In this document: positions 50,622 to 60,422 of the stretch, piece by piece
How the letters are laid out: each line of letters starts with the position of its first letter
How positions within the stretch are numbered: position 1 is the stretch's first letter
Notes under the pieces: model-generated
Databases searched by the model: none
Told to the model about the DNA's origin: nothing
Seen by the model: the letters and a program-made list of their open reading frames with translations, nothing else
Assembly: GCF_000732485.2 (NCBI RefSeq)
Contig: NZ_JAQV02000001.1
Location: 1 to 60,422, forward strand
Length of the DNA stretch: 60,422 nt
Direction: 5' to 3'
DNA from: Bacillus sp. SJS
GTDB lineage: Bacteria; Bacillota; Bacilli; Bacillales; Bacillaceae
Position numbers and translations under genes: made by a program

Positions 50622-51497
50622 ATGAATAAAAGAGCCCTGTGGTTCGTAATTATTGGACTTGCTCTATTGAATCTTGCAACTTTCTTATTTTTTATGTCAA
50701 AAGAATCAGCTCCGGATGAATCTTCAGAAACCGTTGCAAAAATTGGAAAAACAGAAGTAACGAGGGAAGAATGGCTTGCACAGCTTGAAAACCGGTTCGG
50801 AAAAGAAACCCTCGAACAAATGGTGAACAGCCGTGTTGTAGAAGAGCTTTCGAAGAAATATAACATCACCGTTAAGGATGAAACCATCGACCGTGAGCTT
50901 GATATGTTTAAGGCTTCCTCTAATGTGACGGAGAGTGAAGGCTTGGAAAATGAAAAGGAATGGGGGAAACAGATTCGCTACAGTATTTTGCTTGAGGAGC
51001 TGTTAACGAGAGATGTGAATGTTTCCGAAGCAGCAATGAAGACCTATTATAGCGAAAATAAAGCTCAGTATGTGTTCGATGATGCCTATCACCTTTCGCA
51101 CATTGCGGTGAAAAGTGAGAAGCAGGCGGAAGAAGTGATTAAAGAGCTGAAAGCAGGATCCAGTTTTCAAGCTCTTGCCGAGGAGCATGCGTCTGCTCCG
51201 GAACATCAGGGAGACCTTGGTTTCATTACTGAAGACCAGACATCCGTTCCCAAGGCTTACAGAAAAGCGGCTGCTTCCATGGGAGCCGGGGAATATAGCA
51301 AACAGCCGGTAAAGACAGATAAGGGATACGCTGTTTTATTTTTGAATGAGAAAATAAACGGCCGGACCTATTCATACAATGAGGTAAAAGAGCAGATCCG
51401 CCGCCAGCTTGCGCTTGAGCAGATGGAAGGGGAGGTCTCGGTCAAACCTCTGTGGGAAGAAGCAAAAGCAGAATGGTTTTATGGGCAAAAAGATTGA
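50622..51497 (+). CDS. yacD: PpiC-type peptidyl-prolyl isomerase YacD
   Basis: 291 residues with one N-terminal membrane or signal segment (WFVIIGLALLNLATFLFFM) and no lipobox cysteine, so probably anchored with the body outside. The parvulin domain is at about residues 150-245 (AYHLSHIAVKSEKQAEEVI, GDLGFITEDQ). It resembles PrsA and SurA-like foldases for exported proteins. Its clients are unknown. GGAGTGGGG precedes the ATG. Confidence 0.9.
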   Translation: MNKRALWFVIIGLALLNLATFLFFMSKESAPDESSETVAKIGKTEVTREEWLAQLENRFGKETLEQMVNSRVVEELSKKYNITVKDETIDRELDMFKASSNVTESEGLENEKEWGKQIRYSILLEELLTRDVNVSEAAMKTYYSENKAQYVFDDAYHLSHIAVKSEKQAEEVIKELKAGSSFQALAEEHASAPEHQGDLGFITEDQTSVPKAYRKAAASMGAGEYSKQPVKTDKGYAVLFLNEKINGRTYSYNEVKEQIRRQLALEQMEGEVSVKPLWEEAKAEWFYGQKD

Positions 51498-51522
51498 CAA
51501 TTCCGAATTGTATTGGTAACTT
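51494..51522 (+). promoter_or_regulatory. Promoter of cysK
   Basis: TTGACA (51494-51499), 17-bp spacer, TAACTT (51517-51522). The -35 overlaps the yacD stop region. Confidence 0.6.
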
Positions 51523-51554
51523 TTAATAAAACCAATAAAAATACTCGGATTAGA
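51512..51554. promoter_or_regulatory. Candidate CymR operator at cysK
   Basis: ATTGGT (51512-51517) and ACCAAT (51531-51536) form an inverted repeat over the -10, and the A/T-rich CCAATAAAAATACTCGGATT at 51532-51551 resembles CymR sites upstream of B. subtilis cysteine genes as I recall them. CymR represses cysK when cysteine is plentiful. Assignment is tentative. Confidence 0.4.
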
Positions 51555-51564
51555 GGTGCTTTCA

Positions 51565-52482
51565 ATGCGTGTGGCAAATTCTATTCATGAACTGATTGGG
51601 GAAACCCCCATTGTAAAGTTGAATAAACTAGTTGAAGACGACTATGCAGATGTCTATTTAAAGCTTGAATTTATGAATCCCGGCAGCAGTGTAAAAGACC
51701 GTATTGCCCTTGCTATGATTGAAGCGGCAGAAAAGAACGGCAGTCTTAAGCCCGGCGACACGCTAATCGAGCCGACCAGCGGGAATACCGGAATCGGTCT
51801 GGCAATGGTTGCAGCGGCAAAAGGAATCAATGCGATTCTTGTTATGCCGGATACGATGAGCATGGAGCGCAGAAACCTGCTTCGGGCTTATGGAGCGGAG
51901 CTTGTCCTGACTCCGGGAGCAGAAGGAATGGGCGGTGCGATCCGCAAGGCAGAAGAGCTATCCAAGGAACACGGATACTTCATGCCGCAGCAATTCAAAA
52001 ACGAAGCGAACCCTGAGGTTCACCGTCTGACAACAGGACCGGAAATTGTCCGTCAAATGGATCAGCTTGATGCATTTATCTCAGGCATCGGGACAGGCGG
52101 AACGATCACGGGTGCCGGTGAAGTGTTAAAAGAGAATTTCCCTGGAATTAAGATTTACGCAGTGGAGCCGGCCGATTCTCCTGTTCTATCCGGAGGAAAA
52201 CCAGGTCCCCACAAAATTCAGGGAATCGGAGCAGGATTTGTCCCGGACATCCTGAACACAGAGCTGTACGAAGAGATTATTCCGGTAAAGAATGAAGATG
52301 CTTTTGAATATGCGCGCCTTGCTGCGAAAACAGAGGGTGTCCTTGGAGGAATCTCCTCCGGTGCCGCGATCTATGCCGCGCTTAAGGTTGCGAAAGAGCT
52401 GGGCAAAGGCAAAAAGGTTCTAGCGATCATTCCTAGTAATGGAGAACGTTACTTGAGCACACCGCTTTACCAATTTGAATAG
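51565..52482 (+). CDS. cysK: Cysteine synthase A
   Basis: O-acetylserine sulfhydrylase; PLP enzyme making cysteine from O-acetylserine and sulfide. The PLP lysine is K44 in [14 protein letters not shown] and [10 protein letters not shown] bind phosphate and substrate. 305 residues. In B. subtilis CysK also modulates the regulator CymR. ATG at 51565 follows AGAGGTG. Confidence 0.97.
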   Translation: MRVANSIHELIGETPIVKLNKLVEDDYADVYLKLEFMNPGSSVKDRIALAMIEAAEKNGSLKPGDTLIEPTSGNTGIGLAMVAAAKGINAILVMPDTMSMERRNLLRAYGAELVLTPGAEGMGGAIRKAEELSKEHGYFMPQQFKNEANPEVHRLTTGPEIVRQMDQLDAFISGIGTGGTITGAGEVLKENFPGIKIYAVEPADSPVLSGGKPGPHKIQGIGAGFVPDILNTELYEEIIPVKNEDAFEYARLAAKTEGVLGGISSGAAIYAALKVAKELGKGKKVLAIIPSNGERYLSTPLYQFE

Positions 52483-52488
52483 AAAAAT

Positions 52489-52517
52489 AAAAACAGTCCT
52501 CGGACTGTTTTTATTTT
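52489..52517 (+). terminator. Terminator after cysK
   Basis: AAACAGTCC / GGACTGTTT stem with a two-base loop and T-rich tail. A further inverted repeat, GGTTCC-TCAGC-GGAACC, lies at 52546-52562 before pabB, without a T-run. Confidence 0.9.
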
Positions 52518-52655
52518 TGTCCCGGAAGACTTGTATAAGATCATTGGTTCCTCAGCGGAACCTCATTCCCGCTTTTTAGCAGCAAAATTTCCATGTAGCA
52601 GAATTTAGCCGTCATCAAGTAAAATATCGTTATATGCCAAATAGGAGTGTGCCCC

Positions 52656-54050
52656 ATGCCAAAAACGGTTTACTATCCTTTTTACAAAAAAATAAAACGA
52701 GTAAATGACTTTTTTCATACATATAAAAGCCTTTCAGCTGGTGAGAAGCATCACGCACTGCTTGAAAGCGGCAGAGGAGGCCGATACAGCATAGCCGGAT
52801 TGTCTCCGCGCTCTGTCATTTCCGCGAAAGACCATGAAATCGTGCTCACAGAAGACGGTAAGCAGCAAACTTTCAAAGAGGAGGATGCGCTTGTCTGGCT
52901 TCAGGAGTGGATGGCTGGCGTTCATGTCGAAAGGAATCCGGAGCTTCCGGACTTTCAAAGCGGAGCGATTGGCTTCATCAGCTATGATGCGGTTCGGCAT
53001 TTTGAGAAGCTCCAGGAAAAAGGAGAAGATGATCTCCAAACACCTGATTTTTTCTGGATGATCTTCCATGAGCTTGCGATATTGGATCATGAAGCTGACG
53101 AAGTGTACCTGATTGTGCTGGAGGACAGTTCGGTACCAGAGCAGGCGCGGCTGAAACTTGCTGAGCTTGAGGACAGGTGGCTTAACCCGCCTTCATACGA
53201 AGAACGGACACAGCCTACTCAGGCGGGGAGCGAGCCTAAGCTCCATTTCAGCCCGGATCAATTCAAGGAAGCCGTGATAAAGATAAAGGATTACATTGCG
53301 GCAGGGGATGTGTTCCAGGTCAATTTATCGACAAGACAAGCTGCAGCTCTTCATGACCATCCCATCCGGATATATGAAAAATTAAGAGAGATCAATCCGT
53401 CTCCGTATATGAGCTATCTGGAAACACCGGACTTTCAAATCGTGTCTGCCTCGCCTGAGCTGTTAGTTAAAAAAAGCGGGACGATTCTTAGTACAAGACC
53501 GATTGCCGGAACGAGATCGCGTGGAAAGGATGATGAAGAGGATGTAAAGCTTGCTGCCGAGCTCATTGATAACGAAAAGGAACGGGCAGAACATGTCATG
53601 CTGGTCGACCTGGAACGGAACGACCTGGGCCGCGTGTGCAAATATGGAACAGTGGAAGTTAATGAATTCATGGCAATTGAAAGATACTCCCATGTGATGC
53701 ACATTGTTTCAAACGTTCAAGGAGAATTAGCAGATGGAAAAAATTTTTCCGATATTATCAGGGCCGTATTCCCGGGTGGGACAATAACAGGCGCCCCAAA
53801 GGTTCGGACGATGGAAATCATTGAGGAGCTTGAACCGAAACGGCGCGGAATTTATACAGGATCTATCGGATGGATTGATTTTAATGGCGATTTGGAGTTG
53901 AATATAGTTATCAGAACTCTTTTTGCCCAAAATGGAACGGGTTATATTCAGGCAGGTGCCGGTATTGTGATTGACTCGAATCCAGACTATGAGTATAAGG
54001 AGTCTTTGAAAAAGGCGGCCGCTGTCTTAAAAGCGGCAGAGCAGAGTTAA
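52656..54050 (+). CDS. pabB: Aminodeoxychorismate synthase component I
   Basis: With PabA, turns chorismate and glutamine into 4-amino-4-deoxychorismate for folate. The chorismate-binding core is in the second half: GDVFQVNLSTR, PSPYMSYLE, STRPIAGTRSRGKD, ERAEHVMLVDLERNDLGRVC-type residues and the VFPGGTITGAPKVR block. 464 residues. ATG at 52656 is nine bases from TAGGAG; a GTG at 52647 overlaps that site. First gene of the folate operon. Confidence 0.95.
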   Translation: MPKTVYYPFYKKIKRVNDFFHTYKSLSAGEKHHALLESGRGGRYSIAGLSPRSVISAKDHEIVLTEDGKQQTFKEEDALVWLQEWMAGVHVERNPELPDFQSGAIGFISYDAVRHFEKLQEKGEDDLQTPDFFWMIFHELAILDHEADEVYLIVLEDSSVPEQARLKLAELEDRWLNPPSYEERTQPTQAGSEPKLHFSPDQFKEAVIKIKDYIAAGDVFQVNLSTRQAAALHDHPIRIYEKLREINPSPYMSYLETPDFQIVSASPELLVKKSGTILSTRPIAGTRSRGKDDEEDVKLAAELIDNEKERAEHVMLVDLERNDLGRVCKYGTVEVNEFMAIERYSHVMHIVSNVQGELADGKNFSDIIRAVFPGGTITGAPKVRTMEIIEELEPKRRGIYTGSIGWIDFNGDLELNIVIRTLFAQNGTGYIQAGAGIVIDSNPDYEYKESLKKAAAVLKAAEQS

Positions 54051-54083
54051 GCCCTGAGCTAAAGAAAGGATGAGGTGAGCAGA

Positions 54084-54674
54084 GTGATTTTAATGATTGA
54101 TAATTACGATTCATTTACGTACAACCTGGTACAGTATTTGGGAGAGCTTGGAGAGGAATTGATGGTGAGGCGCAATGATGAAATCACCATTCAGGAAATT
54201 CGTGAGCTGAATCCGGAATTTTTAATGATATCCCCCGGACCATGCAGCCCGAATGAAGCAGGGATCAGCCTGGAAGCCATTCGTGAATTTGCAGGCGAAA
54301 TTCCTATTTTTGGAGTATGCCTTGGCCATCAGTCGATCGCCCAGGTATTCGGCGGGGACGTTGTAAGAGCTGAACGGCTCATGCACGGAAAAGTATCCGA
54401 GATTCAGCATGATGGGCAAACGATTTTCAGCGGAATTGAAACGCCATTTCTTGCTACCAGGTATCATTCACTTATTGTGAAGAACGAAACCCTTCCGGAC
54501 TGCTTTATCGTTTCCGCAAAAACAGAGCAGAATGAAATTATGGCCATCCGCCATAAAGAGCTTCCGATTGAAGGGGTGCAGTTCCATCCGGAGTCCATCA
54601 TGACATCCGCAGGAAAAAAGCTGCTCAAAAATTTCATACAAACCTACAAGAAAGCGGAAGAGAGCATCTTGTAA
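54084..54674 (+). CDS. pabA: Aminodeoxychorismate/anthranilate synthase glutaminase subunit
   Basis: Class I glutamine amidotransferase giving ammonia to PabB and, in B. subtilis, also to TrpE. Catalytic Cys in GVCLGHQS (about residue 79) and the His-Glu pair in VQFHPES. 196 residues. GTG at 54084 matches the family start [11 protein letters not shown] and has AGGTGAG upstream; GTG at 54075 overlaps that site. The stop overlaps pabC by one base. Confidence 0.95.
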   Translation: MILMIDNYDSFTYNLVQYLGELGEELMVRRNDEITIQEIRELNPEFLMISPGPCSPNEAGISLEAIREFAGEIPIFGVCLGHQSIAQVFGGDVVRAERLMHGKVSEIQHDGQTIFSGIETPFLATRYHSLIVKNETLPDCFIVSAKTEQNEIMAIRHKELPIEGVQFHPESIMTSAGKKLLKNFIQTYKKAEESIL

Positions 54675-55531
54675 TGTTTATTTATCTTAATTCCAAAATG
54701 ATAAGGGCCGAAGAGGCGAGCATCTCCCTCTTCGACCATGGATATATGTACGGCCTTGGGATCTTTGAGACATTCCGTGCCTACCAAGGCCATTCTTTTT
54801 TATTAAAAGACCATCTGGACCGGCTGCATGCCTCCCTGTCCGTGCTCGGAATCAAAGCATCTTTGACGGCCGGGCAGGTTCACGGAATGGTTGAGGAACT
54901 GCTCACTGCCAACCATATAAAAGATGGGAATGCAGCAGTGAGGCTGACGGTTTCAGCAGGTAATGGAGGCCCGGGATTTTTAGATCAGGTTTTTGATGAA
55001 CCGGTCATCTCCTGTTTTTTAAGGCCGATTGCTGCCCCGGCTGACCAAAAACAGGGGCAAGTGCTCACATTAAGAAGGAATACGCCTGAAGGAACATTCA
55101 GGATGAAGTCGAGCCACTACATGAACAATTTTCTGGCCAAAAAAGAGCTGAACGGCAAGCCGGATACAGAGGGCATTTTTCTGACGAAAGAAGATAACGT
55201 ATGCGAAGGCATTGTTTCCAATTTGTTCTGGGTGAAGAAAGGAACCGTCTTCACTCCGTCACCTGAAACGGGCGCATTGGATGGGGTTACCCGGAAATTC
55301 GTTCTTGCCTTATGTAAAAAAATGAATGTTCCATACAAAGAAGGCTTTTTTCCGCTGGATGATCTGCTTTCCTCGGAAGAAGCGTTCATGACCAACTCTG
55401 TGCAGGAATTGATTCCGTTCTCTAAAATTGATATCCAATCATTTGCAGGGAAGGATGGGGCGGTTATACAGAAACTACAAGAAGAGTATTCAAAATATCG
55501 CCATGCTCTTTGGTCACGAGATGAGCTGTAA
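54674..55531 (+). CDS. pabC: Aminodeoxychorismate lyase
   Basis: PLP fold-type IV enzyme releasing pyruvate and 4-aminobenzoate from aminodeoxychorismate. FDHGYMYGLGIFETFRAY near residue 20, the PLP lysine in FRMKSSHYMNN (about residue 144), and EGIVSNLFW are typical. 285 residues. A D-amino-acid or branched-chain aminotransferase is the alternative by fold, but its place in the operon supports PabC. Confidence 0.93.
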   Translation: MFIYLNSKMIRAEEASISLFDHGYMYGLGIFETFRAYQGHSFLLKDHLDRLHASLSVLGIKASLTAGQVHGMVEELLTANHIKDGNAAVRLTVSAGNGGPGFLDQVFDEPVISCFLRPIAAPADQKQGQVLTLRRNTPEGTFRMKSSHYMNNFLAKKELNGKPDTEGIFLTKEDNVCEGIVSNLFWVKKGTVFTPSPETGALDGVTRKFVLALCKKMNVPYKEGFFPLDDLLSSEEAFMTNSVQELIPFSKIDIQSFAGKDGAVIQKLQEEYSKYRHALWSRDEL

Positions 55532-55544
55532 AGGATGAGGTTTG

Positions 55545-56402
55545 ATGGGGTTAACGACACTAGTGAAGCAGTCCGGGATGGATTGCCGCGGCTACACATT
55601 AAATTACAATGAAAAGACCCTGATCATGGGGATTTTAAATATTACACCCGATTCATTTTCCGACGGCGGGAAATATAATTCGCTTGATCAGGCAATTGTG
55701 CGTGCGAGAGCGCTTGTTGAGGACGGGGCAGACATCATTGATATAGGCGGGGAATCGACAAGACCCGGAGCAGAGTTTGTTCCTGAAGAGGTAGAGATGG
55801 AACGTGTGATTCCGGTTATTGAACGATTAGCTAAAGAAGTGGATGCACCTATTTCGGTAGACACCTACAAAGCGGCTGTGGCAAGAGAGGCACTCAAAGC
55901 GGGAGCTCACATTGTGAATGATATATGGGGGGCTAAGGCAGAGCCGGCCATTGCAGCGGCAGCGGCGGAATTTGACGCCCCCATCATTCTTATGCACAAC
56001 AGAAAGGAACGCAATTACGAAAAGCTTATACCGGATATGATTACGGACTTAATGGAAAGTGTAGCCATTGCAGAGCTAGCCGGTGTTGAAAATAATAAAA
56101 TCATTCTAGACCCGGGAATAGGCTTTGCCAAAACTTTCGGTGACAACATGGAAGTGATGGGATCTTTAGAGGCCTTTACGAGCCTTGGGTATCCTGTACT
56201 GCTTGGAACATCAAGAAAAACGTTCATCGGAAAGATCTTGGACCTGCCTCCGGAGGAAAGAATGGAAGGAACCGGAGCCACTGTATGCCTTGGCATCCAA
56301 AAGGGCTGCGGCATTGTCCGGGTCCATGATGTAAAGGAAATAGCAAGGATGGCAAAAATGATGGATGCGATGATGGGGAAGGGGTGCCATGCCCATGGAT
56401 AA
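55545..56402 (+). CDS. folP: Dihydropteroate synthase
   Basis: Joins 4-aminobenzoate to dihydropterin pyrophosphate; target of sulfonamides (sul in B. subtilis). MGILNITPDSFSDGG and DIGGESTRPGA near residues 28-75 and the C-terminal SRKTFIG and RVHDV are intact. 285 residues. ATG at 55545 lies just after AAGGATGAGG. The last 8 bases overlap folB. Confidence 0.96.
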   Translation: MGLTTLVKQSGMDCRGYTLNYNEKTLIMGILNITPDSFSDGGKYNSLDQAIVRARALVEDGADIIDIGGESTRPGAEFVPEEVEMERVIPVIERLAKEVDAPISVDTYKAAVAREALKAGAHIVNDIWGAKAEPAIAAAAAEFDAPIILMHNRKERNYEKLIPDMITDLMESVAIAELAGVENNKIILDPGIGFAKTFGDNMEVMGSLEAFTSLGYPVLLGTSRKTFIGKILDLPPEERMEGTGATVCLGIQKGCGIVRVHDVKEIARMAKMMDAMMGKGCHAHG

Positions 56403-56757
56403 GATCTATGTATCCGGAATGGAATTTTACGGATATCATGGTGTGTATAAGGAAGAAAACAAGCTTGGCCAAAGATTCCGGGCAGATCTTACGATAGAAA
56501 AGGATCTGAAAAAAGCAGGGGAAACGGATAAGCTTGAACATACGGTGAATTACGCTGATCTTTATAAGATTTGCCAGCGAGTAATTGAAGGGGATCCGAA
56601 GAAGCTGGTGGAATCACTGGCCGAAAAAATCGCCTCAGAGATTCTGGCTGCATTTTCGGATATTCATTCTGTAACGATCAAACTGATTAAGCCTGACCCT
56701 CCTATACCCGGGCATTATGATCATGTGGCAGTGGAAATCACAAGAGGCAGATCATGA
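56395..56757 (+). CDS. folB: Dihydroneopterin aldolase
   Basis: Cleaves dihydroneopterin to 6-hydroxymethyl-dihydropterin and glycolaldehyde. GMEFYGYHGVYKEENKLGQRF near the N-terminus carries the catalytic Tyr and Glu; KPDPPIPGHYDHVAVEI at the end is typical. 120 residues. ATG at 56395 is better spaced from AAGGGGTG than that at 56389. The stop overlaps folK. Confidence 0.96.
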   Translation: MDKIYVSGMEFYGYHGVYKEENKLGQRFRADLTIEKDLKKAGETDKLEHTVNYADLYKICQRVIEGDPKKLVESLAEKIASEILAAFSDIHSVTIKLIKPDPPIPGHYDHVAVEITRGRS

Positions 56758-57281
56758 ATGCAATGGTCTACCTTGCCCTCGGTTCGAATATGGGGGACAG
56801 GGAATCGTATTTACTGGATGCCATAAAGCTCCTTAACGAAGAGCCGGAGATTGAGGTCACAAAGCTGTCGTCCATCTATGAAACAGATCCCGTCGGCTAT
56901 ACGGACCAGAGCGCTTTTTTAAATATGGCGGTGGAAATTTCCACCACATACACCCCGTGTGAATTACTTGATAAAACTCAGCATATTGAACAATCCCTGG
57001 GAAGAACAAGGGAAATCAGGTGGGGCCCGCGGACTTTAGACCTTGACATTTTATTGTATAATCATGAAAATATTGAAACAGAGCGGTTAATTGTTCCGCA
57101 CCCAAGATTGCCGGAACGTGCTTTTGTGTTAATACCTTTAAATGAAATCAATTCAAATGCTTTTATACCGGCGGTTAACAAGCCGGTTTCGGTCATCATA
57201 GAACAATTATCAGACAAAGAAGGGGTCAGACTATGGAAGCTGAGAAATGGGGAAGGCGGATTCGGGCCTACCGAAAGCTGA
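56754..57281 (+). CDS. folK: 6-hydroxymethyl-7,8-dihydropterin pyrophosphokinase
   Basis: Transfers pyrophosphate from ATP to hydroxymethyl-dihydropterin, giving the FolP substrate. ALGSNMGDR near residue 9, ETDPVGYTDQ, and the signature RWGPRTLDLDILLY (about residue 88) are present. 175 residues. Its start is within the folB stop (ATGA) and its end overlaps yazB by 49 bases. Confidence 0.96.
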   Translation: MNAMVYLALGSNMGDRESYLLDAIKLLNEEPEIEVTKLSSIYETDPVGYTDQSAFLNMAVEISTTYTPCELLDKTQHIEQSLGRTREIRWGPRTLDLDILLYNHENIETERLIVPHPRLPERAFVLIPLNEINSNAFIPAVNKPVSVIIEQLSDKEGVRLWKLRNGEGGFGPTES

Positions 57282-57439
57282 AGGGCTACACCCAGGAAAG
57301 TTTCGCGAAGGATCTTGGCATCTCGGTTTCAGTCCTTGGCGAAGTAGAGCGGGGCAACCGGATCCCAAGCCGTGATTTTGTGAAAGAAATGGCTGATACA
57401 CTGAAGGTTCCAGTTGAGGAACTATCACCTGAAGAATAA
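57233..57439 (+). CDS. yazB: Small helix-turn-helix protein YazB
   Basis: 68-residue XRE-family DNA-binding domain: RRIRAYRKLKGYTQESFAKDLGISVSVLGEVERGNRIPS is a classic HTH. No other domain. It is embedded between folK and dusB in Bacillaceae; whether it regulates the folate operon is unknown. AAGAAGGGG lies within folK, about 8 bases before the ATG. Confidence 0.9.
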   Translation: MEAEKWGRRIRAYRKLKGYTQESFAKDLGISVSVLGEVERGNRIPSRDFVKEMADTLKVPVEELSPEE

Positions 57440-57466
57440 AAGAATGAATGAAAGGAGGGAGAATGG

Positions 57467-58468
57467 ATGTTCAAAATTGGCGACATTCAGATGAAGAACC
57501 GTGTCGTCCTTGCCCCCATGGCCGGAGTATGCAATGCGGCCTTCCGTCTCACCGTCAAGGAGTTCGGTGCCGGCCTTGTTTGTGCGGAAATGGTCAGCGA
57601 TAAGGCTATTCTATATAACAATGCGAGAACAATGGGCATGCTTTTCATCGATGAGCGGGAAAAACCATTGAGTTTGCAGATTTTCGGCGGAAAAAAAGAT
57701 ACATTAGTAGAAGCTGCGAAGTTTGTTGATAAAAACACAACAGCCGATATTATTGATATTAACATGGGATGCCCGGTGCCGAAGATTACGAAATGCGACG
57801 CAGGAGCAAGGTGGCTGCTCGATCCGAACAAGATCTACGAAATGGTAGCCGCGGTTGTCGATGCCGTCGATAAGCCCGTTACGGTAAAAATGAGAATCGG
57901 CTGGGACAGCGATCATATCTTTGCTATTGAGAATGCGCAGGCTGTTGAACGTGCCGGCGGACAGGCTGTGGCCGTCCATGGGCGTACCCGTGTACAAATG
58001 TATGAAGGGCATGCGGACTGGGATATCATTAAACAGGTGAAAGAGTCGGTTCGTATCCCGGTTATCGGGAACGGAGACGTTGAAACACCGCAGGATGCAA
58101 AAAGAATGCTTGATACAACTGGAGTAGACGGTGTGATGATTGGCCGGGCTGCACTGGGAAATCCGTGGATGATTTACCGTACAGTTAATTACCTTGAAAC
58201 AGGTGAATTGGCAGAAGAACCGTCTGCTAGAGAAAAAATGGCTGTTTGCAAGCTCCACCTTGACCGACTGATTGAGCTGAAGGGCGAACACGTAGCGGTG
58301 AGGGAAATGCGTAAGCACGCTGCATGGTACCTGAAAGGCATTAGAGGCAATGCTAAAGTCCGCAACGGCGTCAATGTGTGTGATACTAGACAGGATATGG
58401 TTACATTGCTGGACGAATTTACAGAAGAAATAGAAGCTAAACAGGAAAATAGCGCTGAAGCTGTATAA
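57467..58468 (+). CDS. dusB: tRNA-dihydrouridine synthase
   Basis: FMN-dependent enzyme that reduces uridines in the tRNA D loop (YacF in B. subtilis). The TIM barrel starts with VVLAPMAGVCNAAFR; the active-site region is INMGCPVPKITKCDAGARWLL (Cys of GCP near residue 102), and HGRTRVQMYEG and GNGDVETPQDA follow. 333 residues. AAGGAGGG lies before the ATG. Confidence 0.94.
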   Translation: MFKIGDIQMKNRVVLAPMAGVCNAAFRLTVKEFGAGLVCAEMVSDKAILYNNARTMGMLFIDEREKPLSLQIFGGKKDTLVEAAKFVDKNTTADIIDINMGCPVPKITKCDAGARWLLDPNKIYEMVAAVVDAVDKPVTVKMRIGWDSDHIFAIENAQAVERAGGQAVAVHGRTRVQMYEGHADWDIIKQVKESVRIPVIGNGDVETPQDAKRMLDTTGVDGVMIGRAALGNPWMIYRTVNYLETGELAEEPSAREKMAVCKLHLDRLIELKGEHVAVREMRKHAAWYLKGIRGNAKVRNGVNVCDTRQDMVTLLDEFTEEIEAKQENSAEAV

Positions 58469-58506
58469 GGAATAAAGAGGCCGGCCCATAGCGGCCGCCC
58501 TTTTAA

Positions 58507-60030
<1,524 letters not shown>

Positions 60031-60040
60031 TAACATGCAG

Positions 60041-60076
60041 GAAAGCCGGATGAACTTTATCCGGCTTTCTTTTTAT
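60041..60076 (+). terminator. Terminator after lysS
   Basis: GAAAGCCGGAT / ATCCGGCTTTC perfect 11-bp stem, seven-base loop, T5 tail. Confidence 0.92.
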
Positions 60077-60092
60077 TTTTTGAAAAAAACTA

Positions 60093-60121
60093 TTGCGCTG
60101 GGCTGTCCAGGGTGGTATATT
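60093..60121 (+). promoter_or_regulatory. rRNA operon promoter P1
   Basis: TTGCGC (60093-60098), 17-bp spacer, TATATT (60116-60121). Tandem with P2, as in other Bacillus rrn operons. Confidence 0.65.
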
Positions 60122-60177
60122 AATATTCGTTGCTGCAAAACGCAGTTGCGAAACGGAAATTAAGATGAAAAAAGTTA

Positions 60178-60206
60178 TTGACATCATAATCTCTAAATGG
60201 TATTAT
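60178..60206 (+). promoter_or_regulatory. rRNA operon promoter P2
   Basis: TTGACA (60178-60183), 17-bp spacer, TATTAT (60201-60206). Confidence 0.85.
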
Positions 60207-60228
60207 AATAAAGCTTCACTTTTCCAAA

Positions 60229-60247
60229 TGATCTTTGAAAACTAAAC
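60229..60247 (+). promoter_or_regulatory. boxA-type antitermination site in the rRNA leader
   Basis: TGATCTTTGAAAACTAAAC, the boxA-like string found in Bacillus rRNA leaders and spacers, where Nus factors bind. Confidence 0.7.
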
Positions 60248-60300
60248 AAATTGAAGTGCCAACGTTAATTTAAGCAACAAACAAGAGCTAGTCAAACTAC

Positions 60301-60422
60301 TTTTTGGAGAGTTTGATCCTGGCTCAGGACGAACGCTGGCGGCGTGCCTAATACATGCAAGTCGAGCGGACCTCTTCGGAGGTCAGCGGCGGACGGGTGA
60401 GTAACACGTGGGCAACCTGCCT
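60301..60422 (+). rRNA. rrs: 16S ribosomal RNA, 5' end (partial)
   Basis: First ~122 bases of a 16S gene, cut by the window edge. AGAGTTTGATCCTGGCTCAG at 60308-60327 fixes the 5' end near 60301. Confidence 0.97.

Overview
This window is a near-origin chromosome segment of an endospore-forming Bacillaceae bacterium, related to Bacillus subtilis but not that species. The evidence is gene order that follows the B. subtilis rrnA-to-rrnJ interval almost gene for gene, many sporulation genes (csfB, yabG, sspF, spoVG, fin, spoVT, yabP, yabQ, spoIIE, yabS, yabT), purine-rich ribosome binding sites with frequent TTG and GTG starts, and U-tailed terminators. Nearly all genes run left to right with replication; only abrB is on the minus strand. 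Gene identities rest on recognised protein families and synteny, not on a database search.

Layout. 11-3169: end of an rRNA operon (23S, 5S, terminator). 3170-4018: a non-coding stretch with a 20-bp phased tandem repeat. 4034-11434: csfB, a yaaO-type decarboxylase, then tmk-darA-yaaR-holB-ricT-yabA and trmN6-yazA-rsmI, linking nucleotide supply, c-di-AMP sensing, replication and its control, and RNA modification. 11438-12219: abrB with tandem Spo0A boxes, divergent from metS. 12220-18262: metS, tatD, yabE, rnmV, ksgA. 18331-19166: a large modular repeat array. 19253-28435: yabG, veg, sspF, an iron-type alcohol dehydrogenase that B. subtilis lacks here, ispE, purR, ridA, spoVG, glmU, prs, ctc. 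28588-39385: pth, fin, mfd, spoVT, a second repeat locus (33781-34037), yabM, yabN, rqcP, yabP, yabQ, divIC, yabR. 39616-39785: tRNA-Met and tRNA-Glu. 40316-51497: spoIIE, yabS, yabT, tilS, hprT, ftsH, coaX, hslO, yacD. 51565-60030: cysK, the folate operon (pabB-pabA-pabC-folP-folB-folK) with yazB and dusB, and lysS. 60093-60422: tandem rRNA promoters, boxA leader and the start of the next 16S rRNA.

Regulation can be read directly at many genes: consensus sigma-A promoters (yabE, veg, yabR), a sigma-A promoter with a 21-bp spacer at spoIIE, sigma-H at spoVG, sigma-F-like sites at csfB and fin, sigma-G-like sites at sspF and spoVT, sigma-K-like at yabG and sigma-B-like at ctc. Together these follow the sporulation cascade from Spo0A through late mother-cell expression.

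The least explained content is the repeat family at 18331-19166 and 33781-34037. It is built from two alternating modules whose predicted stems are kept by paired base changes between copies, which points to a structured RNA or structure-dependent DNA element rather than random repetition. Other points worth checking are a hairpin that buries the yabS ribosome binding site, an A8 tract in yabS that looks like a frameshift, a second Spo0A-type box between abrB and metS, an orphan hairpin upstream of spoIIE, and the phased GATATC-type repeats after the 5S gene.
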